Of a DNA stretch of 57,247 bases, positions 33,368-40,152 are shown one piece after another. Within the stretch, counting starts at the first letter, position 1. Each line of letters starts with the position of its first letter. Source of the DNA: a virus. A model generated the notes under the pieces. It searched no databases, was not told the origin of the DNA, and saw only the letters and a program-made list of their open reading frames with translations. The stretch is taken from IMG/VR virus record IMGVR_UViG_3300030107_006392, positions 1-57,247 of that record; one strand, 5' to 3'. A program made the position numbers and the translations under genes.

Positions 33368-33622
33368 TCACCTTTTATCATCAAAAATTTCTTTAACATA
33401 ATATCTTCTTTGGGCGCGACTTCGCTTTGAAAGTTTGAAAACGATTCGTTTAACCTCACCAATCTCATAGCCGATCAAAGAACAAATGTCTTCAGCTTGT
33501 CGGGTTTTAAACCAAAGAACTGCTCGTGCTAAATCAGGCGATGTGTTAGCATTTACCACGTCCTTGATCGCGGATAACATAACCGCTTTCCATAAGCGAT
33601 ACTCAGCGTCAGCGTTTTGCAA
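33368..33622 (-). CDS. small DNA-transaction-region protein (84 aa)
   Basis: Helical: YRLWKAVMLSAIKDVVNANT, then LARAVLWFKTRQAEDICSLI, then YEIGEVKRIVFKLSKR. The 'W..F.....IC.L.G' pattern is common in small phage proteins next to replication genes, possibly a DNA-binding accessory. It overlaps the RusA gene end by 14 bases. A 117-base gap with a promoter follows. Confidence 0.6.
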   Translation of the reverse strand: MQNADAEYRLWKAVMLSAIKDVVNANTSPDLARAVLWFKTRQAEDICSLIGYEIGEVKRIVFKLSKRSRAQRRYYVKEIFDDKR

Positions 33623-33959
33623 TCGACACCTCTACTCTAGGATTGATCTTGTCCAGCCCCCAGTAAATATGTTTCTCTTTTATTTGGCGATCATTCTTAT
33701 AGATGTATCCCTGCATTGCATCAAGCACCACCGACTCGTCAAGGTCAGGACGGCGAGATGAGTAGTATATTGTCATGGTTATGGAGAGATCGTCCTCAAG
33801 AAGTGGGTTAACTTTTGGACACTGGAGTTGAAAGGATTCTAAAAAGGATAAAGCTTTGGCACTTTTAATAAACCGTGGTCTTTTTCCATGAATGACAAGT
33901 CTTCTGCTATTCGCTTTGGATGCTGGCTCTCCCACTGTCGTAAAATCTATAGTTGACAT
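33609..33959 (-). CDS. rusA: RusA-like Holliday junction resolvase (116 aa)
   Basis: Residues 72-94 show the RusA acidic set: RPDLDES (D72, D74), D80 in VLDAMQG and KNDRQIKEK (D90, K94). The N-terminal GEPASKANSRRLV and C-terminal PRVEVSI strands complete the fold. Length fits the family (~120). Resolves four-way junctions formed by recombination-dependent replication before packaging. First gene of the leftward replication island. The ATG at 33959 overlaps the -35 of the opposite promoter. Confidence 0.85.
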   Translation of the reverse strand: MSTIDFTTVGEPASKANSRRLVIHGKRPRFIKSAKALSFLESFQLQCPKVNPLLEDDLSITMTIYYSSRRPDLDESVVLDAMQGYIYKNDRQIKEKHIYWGLDKINPRVEVSIAKR

Positions 33960-33983
33960 TCATCAGTAATCCGCTTATATAAT
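33953..33983 (+). promoter_or_regulatory. strong sigma70 promoter for the recombination operon
   Basis: Perfect TTGACA (33953-33958), 17 bases, TATATA (33976-33981), with TATAAT also present two bases later (33978-33983, 19-base spacing). It points at the PD-(D/E)XK gene starting at 34001, whose AAGGAAG ribosome site follows directly. The -35 lies inside the first codons of rusA. Confidence 0.65.
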
Positions 33984-34001
33984 ATTAAGGAAGGAAGACA
34001 A
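33974..34001 (-). promoter_or_regulatory. divergent promoter for rusA
   Basis: The minus strand reads TTGTCT (34001-33996), 16 bases, TATAAG (33979-33974). It overlaps the rightward promoter, so the two would compete for polymerase. Confidence 0.4.
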
Positions 34002-34897
34002 TGAAAATAACAAATCGAAATAAACTACCGTCCACTATAGCTGATGCGATGGTCTCAACGCAAGCACGTTATTCCAAGGGTGACGCTTGGATGAGCGTGA
34101 CAGGGCTTCAACGCCCACCTCGCATCAGTATTCTTTCGAGAAGACACTGGAAAGACTTGTCGGAAGATGTAAGCGATGGCGTATGGAAACTTTTCGGCAG
34201 TGCTATTCATCAAATACTAGAGGATGGAAAAAGCAGAAACTCTGTTATAAAAGAGGAGCGCTTTTTCACTGAGATATTAGGAAAGACAATCTCAGGTGCG
34301 GTAGACGTACAAGAAGTAAGTGATTTTGGGATTGAGGTCAGTGACTATAAGGTCACTCGTGCAATCAGCGTGATGCCAAACTCATTCTCGTTACCTTCGT
34401 GGACAGAGCAACTCAACGCTTACGCGGAGTTAGTTGAGCGCACCAAGGGTATCCCTGTTACCCGTCTTTTTATATGCGCGATCATCAGGGATCATTCCCT
34501 CAGAGAAGCGGAACGCAATCCTGACTACCCTAAATCTCCAATTCACATCGTTGAAATAGAACTCTGGCCTCAGTCCAAAAGAGAAGACTGGCTTAAAGAG
34601 CGTGTTGCCATTCATCTTAATTCTGAGACGGATGAGAGTCTTATGGATGTATTGCCGGAGTGTACGCCCGAAGAAACATGGAGTCGTGGCGAGAAATGGG
34701 CGGTCAAAGCTTCGCCTAATTCTGTGCGGGCTAAGAAAGTTTTTGACAGCGAAGACGAGGCTATAGCGATGGCTTCAACCAACGCGAACTGGATAGTCGA
34801 ACACCGTCCATCTCAGCCACTGCGATGCCAGAAGTATTGTGAAGTTTCAAAATTTTGCGATCAATTTAAAACTTGGGAGACTGAAAATGAAACGTAA
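34001..34897 (+). CDS. PD-(D/E)XK nuclease, Cas4/RecB-like (298 aa)
   Basis: H70 (FGSAIHQILEDG), D102 (SGAVDVQ), D115-x-K117 (SDYKVT) and Q137-x3-Y141 (EQLNAY) are the full RecB-family motif set. The C-terminus has C276, C280 and C286 (CQKYCEVSKFC), recalling the iron-sulphur cysteine cluster of Cas4/AddB-type nucleases, with only three close cysteines visible. It probably resects DNA ends to load the annealing protein encoded three genes later. Confidence 0.8.
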   Translation: MKITNRNKLPSTIADAMVSTQARYSKGDAWMSVTGLQRPPRISILSRRHWKDLSEDVSDGVWKLFGSAIHQILEDGKSRNSVIKEERFFTEILGKTISGAVDVQEVSDFGIEVSDYKVTRAISVMPNSFSLPSWTEQLNAYAELVERTKGIPVTRLFICAIIRDHSLREAERNPDYPKSPIHIVEIELWPQSKREDWLKERVAIHLNSETDESLMDVLPECTPEETWSRGEKWAVKASPNSVRAKKVFDSEDEAIAMASTNANWIVEHRPSQPLRCQKYCEVSKFCDQFKTWETENET

Positions 34898-35183
34898 AAA
34901 CAAAGTTACACGCGACAAGTTACTTGTCGATAACTATATACTGCAGAAGTCCATGGGTAAAACAAACATAGTCAAGGGGTTGGCGAAGGCTTTCTCCTTG
35001 ACTCCAACTTATATTTATAAGTTGATTAAAAGAAGTCGAGATGAGTCTCCTCGACTCTGGGAAGACAAGAACCTCGAAGCCTCTCCATTTAAGGGTGATC
35101 GTTTAATCGTATCCAATGCCATGACCCCTGCGATCACACCATCATCTTGGTGGAAGCGTTTTCTTAACAAAATTTTTGGTTGA
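34887..35183 (+). CDS. helix-turn-helix-like small protein (98 aa)
   Basis: Start at 34887, overlapping the nuclease stop by 11 bases. Basic N-terminus (MKRKNKVTRDKLLVD) and an HTH-like stretch (GKTNIVKGLAKAFSLTPTY, then IYKLIKRSR). It ends in a Trp/Lys tail (SSWWKRFLNKIFG). Probably DNA-binding; regulator or recombination accessory not decided. Confidence 0.55.
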   Translation: MKRKNKVTRDKLLVDNYILQKSMGKTNIVKGLAKAFSLTPTYIYKLIKRSRDESPRLWEDKNLEASPFKGDRLIVSNAMTPAITPSSWWKRFLNKIFG

Positions 35184-35190
35184 GGTACCC

Positions 35191-35358
35191 ATGTTTAACA
35201 CCAAACATTACCATAAAAACTGTGTAAAAATTTACACGAAACTTATGGAAGAGATTGAGTCTCTTGATGAAGAGCGTGATGAAAAATATCAGCCGAAAAT
35301 TGTTAACAAAGAAGCGGAACAAATTAATGTCTTCGCTTTTCAGAAAAGGAGAGATTAA
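35191..35358 (+). CDS. small charged helical protein (55 aa)
   Basis: ATG at 35191 follows GAGGT; a TTG at 35176 is less likely. Acidic/basic helix (KLMEEIESLDEERDEKYQPK). Its TAA overlaps the start of the annealing protein (TAATG at 35358), so it is coupled to it and might be its small partner. Confidence 0.5.
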   Translation: MFNTKHYHKNCVKIYTKLMEEIESLDEERDEKYQPKIVNKEAEQINVFAFQKRRD

Positions 35359-36278
35359 TGACAGCAAAAAAATCAACATGGGAAACTCTCACGACAGATG
35401 AGATGAAACTGGAAGTCGATCAGTATCGACAGCAGAAAGGTAATCTTGACTACATTTCATGGGCGTGGGCGTGGGGAAAGCTGAAAGATAAATTTCCAAA
35501 TGCTACATTTGAGAAGCACTGGTTTGACGATGTTCCCTATACTATGGACGCAAAGGGTTATGCCTATGTACAAGTAACAGTTACAGTGGAAGGCTCCTCA
35601 CTAACTGAGATTCTTCCTGTGCTGGATCACAAAAATAAACCTGTTACTAATCCTGATTCGTTTCAAGTTAACACGACTCTTCAACGGTGTTTGTGTAAGG
35701 CCATCGCTTACCACGGACTTGGATTCCACATCTACGCTGGCGAAGACTTAGAAGATTATACACCAGAAAAAAACTCCAAACAAAAAGAGACTAAACCCTC
35801 ACCACCCTCAAAGCAAAAAGAAGAAATTCAAAAAGTTTTGGATGACCCGTTGTTGAAAAAAATAACACAAACCTTTGATATCGACTCTATCCGTGGGGCC
35901 GATGGCATGTGGGGATCGATCTGTGATGAACAGGGTAACATTATCAGTGGCTATGACGAGGCTGAATCAACAATTATTCTTGATCCGAAAGACTCTCCCG
36001 ATCAGAGACTTAAATACATTAACGATTATTGGCCCGCTATTCTCAGCACTATAAATAATATAGATGATTTACTGAGATTGTACACACGGTCATTCAAACA
36101 AGACCCTAAAATTTACGAAAAAGAAAAAAGGAAATGCTGTCCCACAGGGTTGCGCCACCTCGCATTTGAACTCAACATCAATACAAAAGAAGAACTCGGC
36201 AAATGGGAACCGATGAAATTACTCTCCCATAAAAAAGCAAATATATTAGAAAGTTCATTAACAAAGGAGAAAAAGTGA
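35358..36278 (+). CDS. Sak3-type single-strand annealing protein (DUF1071-like)
   Basis: 306 residues. The N-terminal domain has NLDYISWAWAWGKLKDKFPN, VLDHKNKPVTNPDSFQVNTT and LQRCLCKAIAYHGLGFHIYA, GEDL: the conserved order of DUF1071/Sak3 RAD52-like annealases. The C-terminal ~150 residues are a separate, less conserved helical domain. It pairs complementary DNA during recombination, probably with the upstream nuclease and the small acidic-tail protein downstream. Confidence 0.8.
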   Translation: MTAKKSTWETLTTDEMKLEVDQYRQQKGNLDYISWAWAWGKLKDKFPNATFEKHWFDDVPYTMDAKGYAYVQVTVTVEGSSLTEILPVLDHKNKPVTNPDSFQVNTTLQRCLCKAIAYHGLGFHIYAGEDLEDYTPEKNSKQKETKPSPPSKQKEEIQKVLDDPLLKKITQTFDIDSIRGADGMWGSICDEQGNIISGYDEAESTIILDPKDSPDQRLKYINDYWPAILSTINNIDDLLRLYTRSFKQDPKIYEKEKRKCCPTGLRHLAFELNINTKEELGKWEPMKLLSHKKANILESSLTKEKK

Positions 36279-36619
36279 TGGCTATTGGAAATATTTTTGA
36301 TAATCGTGGCAAACGTGAACGTGGTGGCGAACCTGTTCCATCGTGGCGAGAATGGTCGGGTGATATATCTTTTCGTGAGGAAGATATTAAATATTTAGTA
36401 TCTGAATTTAAAAGCGGAAATAAAGAACCTAAGATGACCGTCAATGGCGAAACAAGACAGAGCAAAGCTGGAAAGGATTATATCAATGTTAAGCTTAAAA
36501 AACATTATAATCCCAATTCTCAAGATAATTATCAGTCCAGTGCTGCTGGTGAGAAGTCTGTTCCAGATACTGAGGAACCTTCCCCAGAAAGTTCTGAGAT
36601 CAACTTTGACGATCTCTAG
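36278..36619 (+). CDS. small acidic-tail protein, possible ssDNA-binding partner (113 aa)
   Basis: The start ATG at 36278 overlaps the previous stop (TGATG) with AAAGGAG upstream; a GTG at 36275 is the alternative. N-terminal part GNIFDNRGKRERGGEPVPSW, a strand-like DYINVKLKKHY, and an acidic end (EPSPESSEINFDDL) like the protein-interacting tips of single-strand-binding proteins. No OB fold is certain. SSB or annealase accessory is inferred from tail and position. Confidence 0.5.
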   Translation: MAIGNIFDNRGKRERGGEPVPSWREWSGDISFREEDIKYLVSEFKSGNKEPKMTVNGETRQSKAGKDYINVKLKKHYNPNSQDNYQSSAAGEKSVPDTEEPSPESSEINFDDL

Positions 36620-36908
36620 GTTTAAATCAAAACGTGTGCGAGACAAGAAATATCTAGCACACATTCGACAGCTTGGGTGTTTGGTTTGCAGAACGCCTTG
36701 GTGTGGTGACGCTCATCACATAACTTTTGCAGAACCGAATGCTTTAAGCATGAAGGTGGGAGATAACTGGGTAGTTCCTATGTGCAGAAACTGTCACCAT
36801 GACTTGCACATGAATGGAAACGAAAGAAAATTTTGGGAGATCGTTGATCGTGATCCTATCACATGGGCAACAAGAGAATGGAAGGAGTGGAATAGTGGAA
36901 ATACGTGA
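36606..36908 (+). CDS. HNH-type nuclease, DUF968/Ref-like (101 aa)
   Basis: A TTG start at 36606 is proposed, just before the previous stop; the in-frame region upstream belongs to the previous gene. Zinc and catalytic residues: CLVC (C25, C28), DAHHIT (H37, H38), MCRNCHHDLH (C60, C63, H64, H65, H68). This is the compact HNH arrangement of DUF968 and Ref-type RecA-dependent nucleases. A role in recombination or DNA processing fits the neighbours. Confidence 0.7.
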   Translation: MTISRFKSKRVRDKKYLAHIRQLGCLVCRTPWCGDAHHITFAEPNALSMKVGDNWVVPMCRNCHHDLHMNGNERKFWEIVDRDPITWATREWKEWNSGNT

Positions 36909-37323
36909 CGCGACATTTACATTTGAGGCACAGCTTCACAGCGTCCTCAATAATATGAAGGCACAGACAGGAGTGATAATAAAATTATTAATCCATCCTG
37001 ACGATGTACCTGTGGGGCTGTTGTCCCACACAACAGCGACTCGCTTTGGTGTGGCGATGGTTGAACTGGATGACCATGAAGAACCAGTCGCACCTAAAGA
37101 AGCAAACCTTGTAGCCAGTGCAAGTATTCTGTGTAGAGAGGGAGCATTCCAGAGACATCTAGGAGTGAATGCAGATAATGTTCAGAAAGGAGAGGGGAGA
37201 ACAAGAGAAAAACTCCGTGAGAAGATAGGTGTTTCTTCTTTATCTGAACTTAAAGAAAACAAAACAGCACAAAGATTATTTCGTGAACTTAAATCAAACT
37301 ATGAGAAGGAATTAGAACTATGA
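36895..37323 (+). CDS. recombination-operon protein of unknown function (142 aa)
   Basis: GTG start at 36895 with GGAG seven bases upstream, overlapping the HNH stop. Beta-rich start (VEIRDATFTFEAQLHSVL, GVIIKLLIHPDDVP) and helical C-terminus (LKENKTAQRLFRELKSNYEK). I do not recognise it. It is tightly linked with nuclease and annealase genes and may be part of that pathway. Confidence 0.55.
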   Translation: MEIRDATFTFEAQLHSVLNNMKAQTGVIIKLLIHPDDVPVGLLSHTTATRFGVAMVELDDHEEPVAPKEANLVASASILCREGAFQRHLGVNADNVQKGEGRTREKLREKIGVSSLSELKENKTAQRLFRELKSNYEKELEL

Positions 37324-37337
37324 CTTTAGGAAATCAC

Positions 37338-37529
37338 ATGGACAGACCATCTAAACTGGAAGAAGAAACAACCAAGTATAGCATTTTGTTGCCTACATAT
37401 ACACTTGATGCTCTCAAAGCTATATCTCAGAGTGAGGAAAGAACTACCGCTACAGTGATACGAAAAGCTTTGCACGAATTTATTATCAAACATCCTGCGC
37501 TTAATCTTACAGGAGAAAACAATGACTGA
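37338..37529 (+). CDS. ribbon-helix-helix regulator (63 aa)
   Basis: The start at 37338 follows AGGA; an earlier ATG at 37320 overlaps the previous gene. Strand TKYSILLPTYTLDALKAISQ and helix ERTTATVIRKALHEFI fit the Arc/MetJ/CopG RHH fold. Probably a dimeric transcription regulator of this arm; TATCGT-N5-ACGATA or other operators could be its targets, untested. Confidence 0.65.
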   Translation: MDRPSKLEEETTKYSILLPTYTLDALKAISQSEERTTATVIRKALHEFIIKHPALNLTGENND

Positions 37530-37863
37530 AATATATACCCTTTATAGAAGAGATGCTGAGGAGACTAGCATCGAAGCCGCAGAGAAACTTGATACAACTA
37601 AACTGGAAACAATAGTTTTTAACACCATTAAACTATTTCCAAATGGATGTATCAGCGATCAGGTAAGGAAACATTGTGCCCAACACCACAATATTTTTTC
37701 TTATTCCTCTGTTACTGCACGATATAAAGCCCTCAAGGAAAAAGGATTGATTGAATATCTCATGGATGAAGAGGGTAATCATGTGAAACGTGCAGGGAAT
37801 AGTGGAAGAAACCAGAAAGTAATGGTTCTTAAAAAGAAACAAATGGAAATTCATTATGAGTAA
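37522..37863 (+). CDS. winged-helix DNA-binding protein (113 aa)
   Basis: Helix and wing pattern: ETIVFNTIKLFPNGCISDQV, YSSVTARYKALKEKGLIEYL, then KRAGNSGRNQKVMVL as wing. The recognition helix (SVTARYKALKEKG) and downstream 'LIEY' strand are typical of phage winged-helix proteins. It overlaps the RHH stop and the GIY-YIG start. Transcription control or replication role not separable. Confidence 0.65.
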   Translation: MTEIYTLYRRDAEETSIEAAEKLDTTKLETIVFNTIKLFPNGCISDQVRKHCAQHHNIFSYSSVTARYKALKEKGLIEYLMDEEGNHVKRAGNSGRNQKVMVLKKKQMEIHYE

Positions 37864-38305
37864 AACAAAAACAACGCACATACTTTATCGTATGTGGAAT
37901 GCTAAAGAGGAACTCATATACATTGGTATTTCTAGATCGGCAATTGTTCGATTAAGTCAGCATCAACAAACAAAAGAATGGGCTACGGAAATCCATAACA
38001 TAACTTTGGAGTATTTTTATAGTAGAGAATTATGTAAACTTGCAGAAACTAAAGCAATCAAATCAGAAAAACCAAAGTATAACATAGTTCATAATCAGAA
38101 TTGGGATTATATTCCGCAACGAATAATAGAGATGCCAATGCCTTCTATTGAGTCTCTCAATGAAGAGCGTAAAGAATTGTTATCTGCAATGGAAAAGGCT
38201 AGTTCGGACAAGGTTCCTTATTGGCCTGAGTATATTGATTACCTTTACAGTGAGAAGATTCGTTTAGACAAACTTGAACAGCATCTTATTCGGTTTAAAA
38301 AATGA
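37856..38305 (+). CDS. GIY-YIG nuclease-like protein (149 aa)
   Basis: ILYRMWNAKEELIYIGISR (LYR...YIG), R27/R31 region, EYFYSRELCKLAETKAIKSE with the conserved Glu, and PKYNI near 80. The first strand has LYR in place of GIY. The C-terminal helices are extra. It could be a stand-alone endonuclease or a homing relative; no intron is seen nearby. Its stop falls in the first 29-base repeat. Confidence 0.65.
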   Translation: MSKTKTTHILYRMWNAKEELIYIGISRSAIVRLSQHQQTKEWATEIHNITLEYFYSRELCKLAETKAIKSEKPKYNIVHNQNWDYIPQRIIEMPMPSIESLNEERKELLSAMEKASSDKVPYWPEYIDYLYSEKIRLDKLEQHLIRFKK

Positions 38306-38321
38306 TGACAATTAAAACTGG
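38293..38321 (+). repeat. 29-base direct repeat, copy 1
   Basis: 28 of 29 bases match 38549-38577. It covers the end of the GIY-YIG gene and the codons for MMTIKTG, a copy of the start of the methyltransferase (MITIKTG). Confidence 0.9.
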
Positions 38322-38331
38322 AGTGAGTGAA

Positions 38332-38571
38332 ATGAACAAAAAAATTTCCCGACCAAGACTTACCAACAAGGTAATTGAAGCTCTTAGAGATGCGTCTACC
38401 GTTTTAGATGCTCAACTTATGGTAATGACACAATATGATAATGATGATTCATACTTTGACACAGAAATTCGCCCACATTCTGATAAGGAAGAAGTAGCTA
38501 CACTAGATAGGGCGACAAAATATATTGATGATCTTATAAAGTGGCATCGTTTAAAAAATGATCACAATTAA
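38332..38571 (+). CDS. small gene enclosed by direct repeats (79 aa)
   Basis: The start at 38332 has GGAGTGAG upstream. The frame also extends back to 38302, where it encodes MMTIKTGVSE, a remnant of the methyltransferase N-terminus. Product is helical (RLTNKVIEALRDASTVLDAQ, DRATKYIDDLIKWHRLKN). Unknown function. It appears inserted between the two repeat copies. Confidence 0.5.
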   Translation: MNKKISRPRLTNKVIEALRDASTVLDAQLMVMTQYDNDDSYFDTEIRPHSDKEEVATLDRATKYIDDLIKWHRLKNDHN

Positions 38572-38577
38572 AACTGG
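38549..38577 (+). repeat. 29-base direct repeat, copy 2
   Basis: It covers the end of the 79-residue gene and the first codons of the methyltransferase. Copies are 256 bases apart. Confidence 0.9.
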
Positions 38578-39586
38578 CGATTGCCGTGATGTATTAAAGG
38601 AGATACCTGACCAAACCTTTAACTGTGTAGTTACCTCTCCCCCTTACTGGGGACTGCGTGACTACAACACAGGGACATGGGAAGGTGGTGATCCTAATTG
38701 CCCTCACAAACGCCTATCTAAAATCAGCAAGGATACATCGACAGGACATCTGGCTATGCATGATCAGGGAGATGTGGTGGGAGATGCTATATATAAAAAG
38801 AAGTGTCCACTGTGTGGGGCAGTAAGAAAAGATAAACAAGTAGGACTAGAAGAAAGCCCACACGATTATGTAAAGAATATGGTTAACATTTTTAAAGAGA
38901 TCAAGCGTGTGCTCCGTGACGATGGAACTGTATGGTTAAACTTGGGGGATACTTACTCATCATATAAGGACAGCAAGTCTGTATCACAGACAGTAGCTAA
39001 AGGAACCTTGTCCGAAGAAGCACACATTATGGAAACAAACCATAGCCGTAACATGCATCTGTTAAAGAGAGCAGGGTTTAAGAATAAAGAACTTATTGGA
39101 ATACCTTGGCGTGTTGCGTTTGCTCTGCAAGAAGATGGCTGGTATTTAAGACAGGATATTATTTGGAGCAAACCTAACCCCATGCCTGAGAGTGTGAAGG
39201 ATAGATGCACCAAGTCACATGAGTATATTTTTTTATTAACAAAACAATCTCATTATTATTTTAATCCGCTTACAGAAAACAACGGCACAGAAATTAAAAA
39301 CAAAAGAAGTGTTTGGAATATAACGCCTGCTTCATTGAAAGAAACACACTTCGCTGTGTTCCCTACATCTTTAGTAGAGCCATGTATCTTAGCTGGATGC
39401 CCCGAAGATGGTAATGTATTAGACCCATTTGGTGGGGCGGGAACTACTGCATTAGTTGCAGATAGATTGAAAAGAAATGCAACAATAATTGAACTCAATC
39501 CTAAGTATATAAATATTGCAGAGAAAAGAATTAACAATGACGCTCCATTGTTTACAACTTTAACAGTCGAAAAGGGAGTAAGTTAA
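38558..39586 (+). CDS. beta-class DNA methyltransferase (N4-cytosine or N6-adenine, 342 aa)
   Basis: The catalytic motif SPPYWGLRDY (27-36) precedes the AdoMet motif DPFGGAGTT (289-297), the order of beta-class enzymes. Between them are a zinc-like pair (CPHK and CPLC) and WSKPNPMPESVKDRCTKSHE, EYIFLLTK. It is complete and lacks a fused restriction domain. Protective or regulatory DNA modification; S-P-P-Y is seen in both N4C and N6A enzymes so the base is not decided. Start overlaps the 79-residue gene. Confidence 0.85.
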   Translation: MITIKTGDCRDVLKEIPDQTFNCVVTSPPYWGLRDYNTGTWEGGDPNCPHKRLSKISKDTSTGHLAMHDQGDVVGDAIYKKKCPLCGAVRKDKQVGLEESPHDYVKNMVNIFKEIKRVLRDDGTVWLNLGDTYSSYKDSKSVSQTVAKGTLSEEAHIMETNHSRNMHLLKRAGFKNKELIGIPWRVAFALQEDGWYLRQDIIWSKPNPMPESVKDRCTKSHEYIFLLTKQSHYYFNPLTENNGTEIKNKRSVWNITPASLKETHFAVFPTSLVEPCILAGCPEDGNVLDPFGGAGTTALVADRLKRNATIIELNPKYINIAEKRINNDAPLFTTLTVEKGVS

Positions 39587-39589
39587 ACA

Positions 39590-39763
39590 ATGAAAAATAT
39601 TTCTACATCTAAAAAGCTAAAAGAGTTTCATAGAAATAAAATAAAATTTCCAGAAGTAAACAAAGCTGTGTTCGATGAAAGAATGGCTGAGAAAAAAAGA
39701 AGGTTCGATGAACCTGGAATGGAGATCAAATATAAAAAGAGCTTATCTAATAATGATAAATAA
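39590..39763 (+). CDS. 57-residue basic protein
   Basis: GGGAG ten bases before the ATG at 39590. The product is charged (KLKEFHRNKIKFPEVNKAVF, RMAEKKRRFDEPGMEIKYKK). It overlaps the next gene by 11 bases. No family recognised. Confidence 0.5.
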   Translation: MKNISTSKKLKEFHRNKIKFPEVNKAVFDERMAEKKRRFDEPGMEIKYKKSLSNNDK

Positions 39764-39920
39764 AAAAAAAGAATGTCCTACTTGTGATGGAACAGGCCGT
39801 GTTATGTCAGAAGAAATTAGTTTTATGCCACAAAATTATGACAGGTTTGCCGAACCTGTATACGAGGAAGTAGAAATAGAATGCCCTGACTGTGAGTCGT
39901 TTATTTTATTTATTTTTTAA
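39753..39920 (+). CDS. DnaJ-type zinc-finger protein (55 aa)
   Basis: ATG at 39753 within the end of the previous gene. CPTCDGTGRVM and IECPDCESF form two CxxC knuckles with the CxxCxGxG start typical of DnaJ-like central domains. Only one zinc site is present. Last gene before the origin-like region. Role unknown. Confidence 0.6.
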   Translation: MINKKKECPTCDGTGRVMSEEISFMPQNYDRFAEPVYEEVEIECPDCESFILFIF

Positions 39921-39924
39921 AAAG

Positions 39925-39933
39925 TTATCCACA
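39925..39933 (+). promoter_or_regulatory. perfect DnaA box TTATCCACA
   Basis: An exact consensus DnaA box directly after the last gene of the methyltransferase block, followed by more than 80 bases of AT-rich DNA. One box only; no second consensus copy was seen nearby. Confidence 0.6.
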
Positions 39934-40046
39934 AGCAAAAATGCAACCAAGCGTTTTTTTAAAAAAAATTCTCATTTTATTTTCAATAAGTTATTTTTTT
40001 GAAATGCCGTTTTTGGTTGGTTTCTGCGATTTTCAAAAACCCAATA
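39934..40046. other. AT-rich segment, candidate DNA unwinding element
   Basis: Long T and A runs (GTTTTTTTAAAAAAAATTC, TTATTTTCAATAAG, TTATTTTTTTG) between the DnaA box and the promoter. No coding frame. Fits an origin's unwinding region; inferred. Confidence 0.4.
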
Positions 40047-40055
40047 TGTTATAAT
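40047..40055 (+). promoter_or_regulatory. extended -10 promoter TGTTATAAT
   Basis: A perfect TATAAT (40050-40055) preceded by TG at the extended position. No clear -35, as usual for this class. It would start the single-gene transcript of 40153-40710 near 40062. Confidence 0.55.
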
Positions 40056-40066
40056 AGTAAAAATAG

Positions 40067-40084
40067 TCGAGGAACCAACCTCGA
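40067..40084 (+). ncRNA. leader hairpin TCGAGG-AACCAA-CCTCGA
   Basis: A perfect six-pair stem with six-base loop near the predicted 5' end of the mRNA, a few bases after the start. Could protect the 5' end. Confidence 0.45.
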
Positions 40085-40104
40085 TACTTGCTGAATGTCA
40101 TTTT

Positions 40105-40129
40105 AAATATAGAGCCGTGTTGCCGTAGC
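40105..40129 (+). repeat. left arm of an inverted repeat around one gene
   Basis: AAATA-T-AGAGCCGTGT-TGCC-GTAGC. The 10-base core and both 5-base flanks are complementary to 40747-40770 (20 pairs in total). The arm lies in the 5' leader of the gene. Confidence 0.75.
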
Positions 40130-40152
40130 CTTAACCATGAAAGGATAAGACT

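Noticed and set aside
33247-33468. 73-codon minus-strand frame before the primase-helicase
   Set aside because: It overlaps the 84-residue gene by 100 bases and contains the predicted promoter and direct repeats; no protein-like pattern.
38293-38577. CRISPR-like repeat pair
   Set aside because: Only two copies 256 bases apart, both explained as the end/start of genes; no spacer array or Cas genes.
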